From assembly GCA_964499465.1 (NCBI GenBank), contig CAZCLJ010000200.1, positions 1-8,662 on the forward strand: a stretch of DNA of 8,662 nucleotides, in the 5' to 3' direction. This document shows positions 5,418 to 8,662 of the stretch, piece after piece (within the stretch, counting starts at the first letter, position 1; each line of letters starts with the position of its first letter). Made by a program: the position numbers and the translations under genes. This DNA is from JAAYJM01 sp964499465. Lineage in GTDB: Bacteria; Bacteroidota; Ignavibacteria; Kapaibacteriales; UBA2268. The notes under the pieces were generated by a model that did no database searches, was not told the DNA's origin, and saw nothing but the letters and a program-made list of their open reading frames with translations.

Positions 5418-6185
5418 TCAGGTTAATATATTTCGTTTTCTTAATATTTCATAGAGAACTATACCTGCCGTAACAGATACATTTAAAGATTGAACTTTTC
5501 CAAGAATGGGTAACTGAATTGTATAATCGCAATGTTTGGCAACAGCTTTGCTAATGCCTTTTCCTTCGTTTCCCATAATCAAACAAATCGGTGTTTCGTA
5601 ATCCAATTCATCATACGCTATTTCTGCTTCAACATCAGTTCCAATGACCCAGAAACCGTTTTCTTTCAATTTTTCAATTGTTTGAATTACACTTGACTGC
5701 TTCGCTACAGGCAAATACTCCAAAGCACCAGCAGATGCTTTTATTGCAGTAGGAGTAATCGGTGCAGAGTTGCGTTCTGTAACTATTATTCCGGCTGCTC
5801 CGGAACATTCAGCGGTTCTGGCAATAGCACCGAGATTGTGTGGGTCATTGATTTCGTCAAGCAATACTATTACCGGATTTTTTGCCGTTTCAATGGAAGC
5901 ACTTATTAATTCATCAAGTGTCAGATATTTAACTGTTCCTTTTATAGCTATTATGCCTTGTGAAATGTTATTTTTACCTGTTATTTCTCTTTCTAAAGCC
6001 AGAAATTTCTGCTTATCAATTTGCGAACAGTTTATTTTCTTTCTCTTAGCTTTTATTATAATATCATTCCTTAGCTTTTCGTCAATGCCGAATTGTATAT
6101 AAATTTTCTCTATTGGAGCGTCGTTTCGGATTGCTTCAAATACTGGATTTCTTCCGTAAATGTAAGATTCTTCTTGATTTTTCAT
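5418..6185 (-). CDS. rlmB: 23S rRNA (guanosine-2'-O-)-methyltransferase RlmB
   Basis: A 255-residue SpoU/TrmH-family (SPOUT fold) enzyme that methylates the 2'-OH of a guanosine in the peptidyl-transferase region of 23S rRNA (G2251 in E. coli) using S-adenosylmethionine. The N-terminal substrate-binding domain begins with YIYGRNPVFEAI (8-19). The catalytic domain has motif 1 DPHNLGAIARTAECSGA (114-130) with Asn117 and Arg123, motif 2 LIMGNEGKGI (202-211) and motif 3 LPILGKVQSLNVSVTAG (225-241), which together make the trefoil knot that binds the cofactor. The length matches RlmB. TrmH-family relatives acting on other rRNA sites or on tRNA are the main alternative, but the complete N-terminal domain favours RlmB. 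No ribosome site is visible before the ATG. It lies alone between spacers of 252 and 178 bp. Confidence 0.92.
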   Translation of the reverse strand: MKNQEESYIYGRNPVFEAIRNDAPIEKIYIQFGIDEKLRNDIIIKAKRKKINCSQIDKQKFLALEREITGKNNISQGIIAIKGTVKYLTLDELISASIETAKNPVIVLLDEINDPHNLGAIARTAECSGAAGIIVTERNSAPITPTAIKASAGALEYLPVAKQSSVIQTIEKLKENGFWVIGTDVEAEIAYDELDYETPICLIMGNEGKGISKAVAKHCDYTIQLPILGKVQSLNVSVTAGIVLYEILRKRNILT

Positions 6186-6323
6186 TTTTAGCTGCCTGCT
6201 TTCAGTTATTAGCTTTAAGCAATTTAGTTGTTAAATTTCCTGTGTACAATTTAATAAAATTCTTATAACAAATAAACAAAATTTTGTTTTTTTTGAAATA
6301 GTGGTAATATTAGTAACTCACCT

Positions 6324-6340
6324 TCTGAACTCCTGCCCCC
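6324..6340 (-). repeat. Dispersed repeat, copy 2 (inverted relative to 54-70)
   Basis: TCTGAACTCCTGCCCCC is the reverse complement of 54-70 at 15 of 17 positions. It lies in the spacer downstream of bshC. Confidence 0.45.
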
Positions 6341-6375
6341 TCGTAGTTTGATATTTCGCTTGTTTGTCATTTCGA

Positions 6376-6408
6376 CCCCCAAAATAAAGGTCTTCATTTA
6401 TCAGGGGG
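6376..6408. repeat. Imperfect G+C-capped hairpin after bshC
   Basis: CCCCC (6376-6380) pairs with GGGGG (6404-6408), and ATAAA (6384-6388) with TTTAT (6397-6401). The loop centre GGTCTTC resembles CGTCTTC at 8588-8594, where another small hairpin forms. It begins about 30 nt after the bshC stop, so it might act in 3'-end formation, but no T-run follows. Confidence 0.4.
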
Positions 6409-6437
6409 AACGGCAGGGCTGTTCTGTATCTATCATT

Positions 6438-8063
6438 TCATTTAACTACCTGATGGCATATCTCATCTTCTTTAGCTATTTCACTCAATAAATATTTGAA
6501 ATTCTCTTTGCCATAAATGCAAGCAAAATAAAGTGGGGAAACCATTCGCTCCTGAAATGCGCTTTCAGGGTAAAGAAAATTTGACAATTTTTTATAAGTA
6601 TCATTTATTAATTCAGATTTTTTTAGTATCGCATTTTGAGTTTTTTTCTTCAATTCTTCTATGCTTTTTAGGATTTGATGAAGTGCTACACCGCTTGAAT
6701 TGACTAATGAACTGTCAATTTCTTCTATGTCCTTTTTTAACTCGTCAAATTTTTGTTCAAGGTTTTCACTAATTGAATTTAGTTCCGAAATTACAAGACT
6801 ATTGCTAAATTGTTGTTTAATTTCATATTTAACATCTATCCAGTTTCTCATAAAAAAAACTGGATTAAGATTATATTTCTCAATTTTCCTCAATAAATTT
6901 AAATTAAGAAAACTAGCAAAGTTTCTTGGAATAAAAACTGGCATATCAATTTGAAAAGCAGAGTAGAGCTCAGGAAGTTGAGTTGAATAACTTAGTTCGC
7001 TCGGTCCTCCAATATACGCTACATTTGGCAAAATAAAATCCTGACAGATATTCCTCAAAAGAACGCTTGGAGAAAAGTTTTCAGGATGTTTTTCAGATAA
7101 ATCCTGCAACTCTTTCAAATTAAAATTTTTATCATCAAACTGAAAAGTGTTTAAATCTGCATTATATCTTATTTTGAACCGATTATCGCTCTGATGATAA
7201 AAGAGATTTGAAACAAAAGAGCGAGCTTGCAGCTTATAGCCGTTTTCAAGTAGCTTCTCGTTGCCTTTTTCAATTATTTTATGAGAAAAACCAATTTCAG
7301 AAAGTTCCTTTTTGATAATCTTAGCAAAAACACCGGATTTTCTTGCAACTGATGCGCGAAGAAACAGGATACCGGATTCAGCAAAAAAATCCTGTAGCAA
7401 CTTAATAAACGCTTCAGTCCAGGAGGTTCCTTCTTTATAAAATTCTTCTATATTTTCGTTTACTTCATTGAAATAAGGCAAATCCTTTAAATCGGAAGAA
7501 ATACTTTGAATAATTGCTCCAATACTTTGATTAAAAATCTTTTCTGAAACAGGAGTATTGTCTTCCTTGCTTAAATCATCAGAACAAAAGAAGTGATTGA
7601 CATTATATGTTTTATCAAATAAAATTGCCTGCGAAGCTTCGAGGTTATCGTGGTCGTTATCTTCAATCCAAAATATAGGAATAAAATAAAAATCAGGGTG
7701 CTTTTCACACAATTTATGTGAATAAGTTATTGCACTGCTGATTTTCAAAAATGTATATAAAGGACCGCCAAGGAAACCGACTTGCTGCCCAGTTGTAACT
7801 GTTAATGTATTGCTTAGTTCAATTTTTTCTAAATTAGTATTTTGCTTTTCGGAAAGCGAAATGCAATTCATTGATTCTTTTATAATATCAATAAGTTGAT
7901 TCTTATTTTTAAATGAATTTGCTTTAACATTAAAAAAATTACTGCTTAAATTTTGATTGTTTGGAAATCTGCTTTTAATGAAATCATTATTATTGACAAA
8001 ATCATTAAAAATATTAGAAAATCCATTCAAATTTTTTATATTTATTTTTTCGATTATTTGCAT
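6438..8063 (-). CDS. bshC: Bacillithiol biosynthesis cysteine-adding enzyme BshC
   Basis: BshC ligates cysteine to glucosaminyl-malate, the last step in making bacillithiol, a low-molecular-weight thiol used in the cytoplasm for redox balance and detoxification. Numbering from this start (541 residues), the core motif TTGQQVGFLGGPLYTFLK is at 90-107, FWIEDNDHD at 131-139, and SPSVLLRNICQD with NVAYIGGPSELSY at about 331-359. A helical coiled-coil region spans roughly 420-492, and the C-terminal QERMVSPLYF is family-typical. The open frame continues to ATG 8087 (549 residues), but MQIIEKINIKN at 8063 resembles the N-terminus of Bacillus BshC and has GGAG 10 nt upstream, while 8087 has none; the length then fits the family's roughly 540. 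bshA and bshB are not in the window. Confidence in the family is very high; confidence in the start is moderate. Confidence 0.95.
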   Translation of the reverse strand: MQIIEKINIKNLNGFSNIFNDFVNNNDFIKSRFPNNQNLSSNFFNVKANSFKNKNQLIDIIKESMNCISLSEKQNTNLEKIELSNTLTVTTGQQVGFLGGPLYTFLKISSAITYSHKLCEKHPDFYFIPIFWIEDNDHDNLEASQAILFDKTYNVNHFFCSDDLSKEDNTPVSEKIFNQSIGAIIQSISSDLKDLPYFNEVNENIEEFYKEGTSWTEAFIKLLQDFFAESGILFLRASVARKSGVFAKIIKKELSEIGFSHKIIEKGNEKLLENGYKLQARSFVSNLFYHQSDNRFKIRYNADLNTFQFDDKNFNLKELQDLSEKHPENFSPSVLLRNICQDFILPNVAYIGGPSELSYSTQLPELYSAFQIDMPVFIPRNFASFLNLNLLRKIEKYNLNPVFFMRNWIDVKYEIKQQFSNSLVISELNSISENLEQKFDELKKDIEEIDSSLVNSSGVALHQILKSIEELKKKTQNAILKKSELINDTYKKLSNFLYPESAFQERMVSPLYFACIYGKENFKYLLSEIAKEDEICHQVVK

Positions 8064-8073
8064 AGTATTAGAA

Positions 8074-8077
8074 CTCC
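8074..8077 (-). promoter_or_regulatory. Possible ribosome binding site for the internal bshC start
   Basis: GGAG on the minus strand, 10 nt before ATG 8063. The spacing is longer than ideal, but the alternative start at 8087 has no such site. Confidence 0.4.
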
Positions 8078-8111
8078 AGTCTTTCATATTCTTTTATTTT
8101 TTTAGTATAAT

Positions 8112-8141
8112 CAAAGCTATTTAAAAAAAAAGCATTATAAA
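8112..8141 (-). promoter_or_regulatory. Candidate Bacteroidota-type promoter of bshC
   Basis: On the minus strand TAGCTTTG (8112-8119) fits the -7 consensus TAnnTTTG, with TTTA (8138-8141) 18 nt upstream, close to the -33 TTTG element. A transcript would start near 8105. The region is very A+T-rich and the phylum is only inferred, so this is tentative. Confidence 0.25.
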
Positions 8142-8153
8142 TATTTTCTTGCT

Positions 8154-8228
8154 ATTCTGAATGAAGTGAAGAATCTCAAGTTCTGTGTTAGCAATGAGTT
8201 ATGATATTCTTCACTTCGTTGCCAATGA
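8154..8228. repeat. Inverted pair of the GAAGTGAAGAAT dispersed repeat, unit 1
   Basis: GAAGTGAAGAAT (8163-8174) and ATTCTTCACTTC (8206-8217) are exact inverted copies around a 31-nt loop. Outside them TATT and AATG continue the symmetry with mismatches. The right arm, 8206-8235, is identical over 30 nt to 8340-8369. Confidence 0.75.
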
Positions 8229-8263
8229 CATCTTTACGTTTACTCTGCAAAAGTTCATAAACC

Positions 8264-8296
8264 AGATGTCCTACATCTGCAAGATGTAGGACATCT
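8264..8296. repeat. Perfect 33-nt hairpin with self-palindromic arms
   Basis: AGATGTCCTACATCT (8264-8278) pairs over all 15 bp with AGATGTAGGACATCT (8282-8296) around GCA. Each arm is itself a palindrome, AGATGT...ACATCT with a 3-nt centre. A T-rich stretch follows on the plus strand, but no plus-strand gene precedes it. Confidence 0.8.
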
Positions 8297-8339
8297 TTAT
8301 ATTTAAAATTCAAATACTTTGGTATCATTAACTTGTGAA

Positions 8340-8369
8340 ATTCTTCACTTCGTTGCCAATGACATCTTT
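8340..8369 (-). repeat. Single copy of the GAAGTGAAGAAT dispersed repeat
   Basis: Identical over 30 nt to 8206-8235. Unlike the other copies it has no close inverted partner that encloses only a short loop. Confidence 0.7.
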
Positions 8370-8380
8370 GCTTTTGTCAG

Positions 8381-8457
8381 TCATTCTGAACGAAGTGAAG
8401 AATCCAGAGAGTAGTGGTTAAAAAAATTTTCTGGATTCTTCACTTCGTTCCTAATGA
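8381..8457. repeat. Inverted pair of the GAAGTGAAGAAT dispersed repeat, unit 2
   Basis: GAACGAAGTGAAGAATCCAG (8388-8407) is an exact inverted copy of 8431-8450. The symmetry extends to TCATT (8381-8385) and AATGA (8453-8457) across a 2-bp mismatch, giving a stem of about 28 bp around a loop of about 21 nt. Confidence 0.8.
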
Positions 8458-8662
8458 ACCACTTCGGATTTTTTAACACGTAACTATATGTATAGCATAT
8501 AATTATAATGAATTAATGTGTAAGAGGAAGTCATCGGATGACTGGCAGTCATCCGATGACTAAAAAGTTCATTTTCTCAAAAGTAAACGTCTTCGTTTAT
8601 ATTCGCCTCCTAATGAACCACTTCGGATTTTTTAACACGTAACTATATGTATAGCATATAAT
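8449..8662 (+). repeat. 55-bp exact direct repeat with a 159-bp period at the window edge
   Basis: Positions 8449-8503 are identical to 8608-8662, the last 55 bases of the window. The bases just before each copy (8448 T, 8607 C) differ. The repeat contains the right end of unit 2 and a small TATATG/CATATA inverted repeat (8485-8490 and 8496-8501). Confidence 0.9.
8529..8561. repeat. Perfect 33-nt hairpin with self-palindromic arms, sharing the rlmB-end core
   Basis: AGTCATCGGATGACT (8529-8543) pairs over all 15 bp with AGTCATCCGATGACT (8547-8561) around GGC. Each arm is a near-perfect palindrome with a single central base. The 12-bp core CATCCGATGACT is the same as in the hairpin at 5381-5414. 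Confidence 0.8.

Larger units (their letters stand above)
6186..6437. other. Spacer between bshC and rlmB with repeat fragments
   Basis: No gene is supported. The half next to rlmB is very A+T-rich and should hold its promoter, though no clear site stands out. The half next to bshC is richer in G and C and carries the inverted copy of the 54-70 block (6324-6340), a TTTGTCATTTCGACCCCC segment, and a hairpin at 6376-6408. CCTGCC (6333-6338) and GGCAGG (6412-6417) also form an inverted pair around that hairpin. Confidence 0.5.
8088..8662. other. 575-bp non-coding repeat region upstream of bshC
   Basis: No gene is supported on either strand. Apart from a candidate bshC promoter near 8112-8141, the stretch is built of repeats: two inverted pairs of the GAAGTGAAGAAT element (8154-8228 and 8381-8457), one single copy (8340-8362), two perfect 33-nt hairpins (8264-8296 and 8529-8561), a small TAAACG/CGTTTA hairpin (8584-8599), and a 55-bp direct repeat that closes the window. 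Confidence 0.65.

Noticed and set aside
8154..8662. CRISPR array in the right-hand repeat region
   Set aside because: Copies are in both orientations with irregular spacing, the intervening sequences contain other repeats, and there is no cas gene.

Overview
Eight protein genes, all on the minus strand, fill this A+T-rich window. Reading in the direction of transcription (right to left) they are bshC (bacillithiol ligase), rlmB (23S rRNA 2'-O-methyltransferase), ppk2 (class I-type polyphosphate kinase 2), a DinB/YfiT-like four-helix protein, a NudB-like Nudix hydrolase, a family 2 glycosyltransferase, a CheZ-type chemotaxis phosphatase and a family 9 (heptosyltransferase-type) glycosyltransferase. 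Bacillithiol synthesis, a CheZ-type protein, lipopolysaccharide-type glycosyltransferases and the base composition together suggest a motile Gram-negative member of the Bacteroidota/Chlorobiota group, possibly an Ignavibacteria-like lineage. That placement is inference from gene content, not from a marker gene.

Layout. Positions 1-212 are a repeat-rich spacer after the last gene. Positions 213-4047 look like one operon of five genes: DinB-like, Nudix, GT2, CheZ-like, GT9. The junctions are 3 nt, a 4-nt ATGA overlap, 80 nt and 3 nt. Positions 4048-4420 are a 373-bp spacer packed with repeats. ppk2 (4421-5239), rlmB (5418-6185) and bshC (6438-8063, or to 8087) follow as separate units with spacers of 178 and 252 bp. 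Positions 8088-8662 are a long non-coding stretch built of inverted and direct repeats.

The genes do not form a single pathway. BshC and the DinB-fold protein could be linked by bacillithiol chemistry, since some DinB-fold proteins are thiol S-transferases. The two glycosyltransferases and the CheZ-like protein sit in one apparent operon, which fits surface glycan and motility functions but does not prove a link.

The most unusual content is of two kinds. First, the CheZ-like protein carries four tandem copies of a FliM/CheZ-type CheY-binding peptide (consensus SQDDIDALFG) after its catalytic helix; the last two copies share an exact 27-bp DNA repeat. Second, the spacers are mosaics of three repeat classes. 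One is five arrays of different heptanucleotides, one of which supplies the ppk2 stop codon. Another is a set of perfect hairpins of 28-34 nt with unrelated stems, some with self-palindromic arms. The third is a set of dispersed repeats ending in GAATGACA or containing GAAGTGAAGAATC. The window ends in an exact 55-bp copy of sequence found 159 bp earlier, which may be a real tandem repeat or the mark of an assembly boundary.
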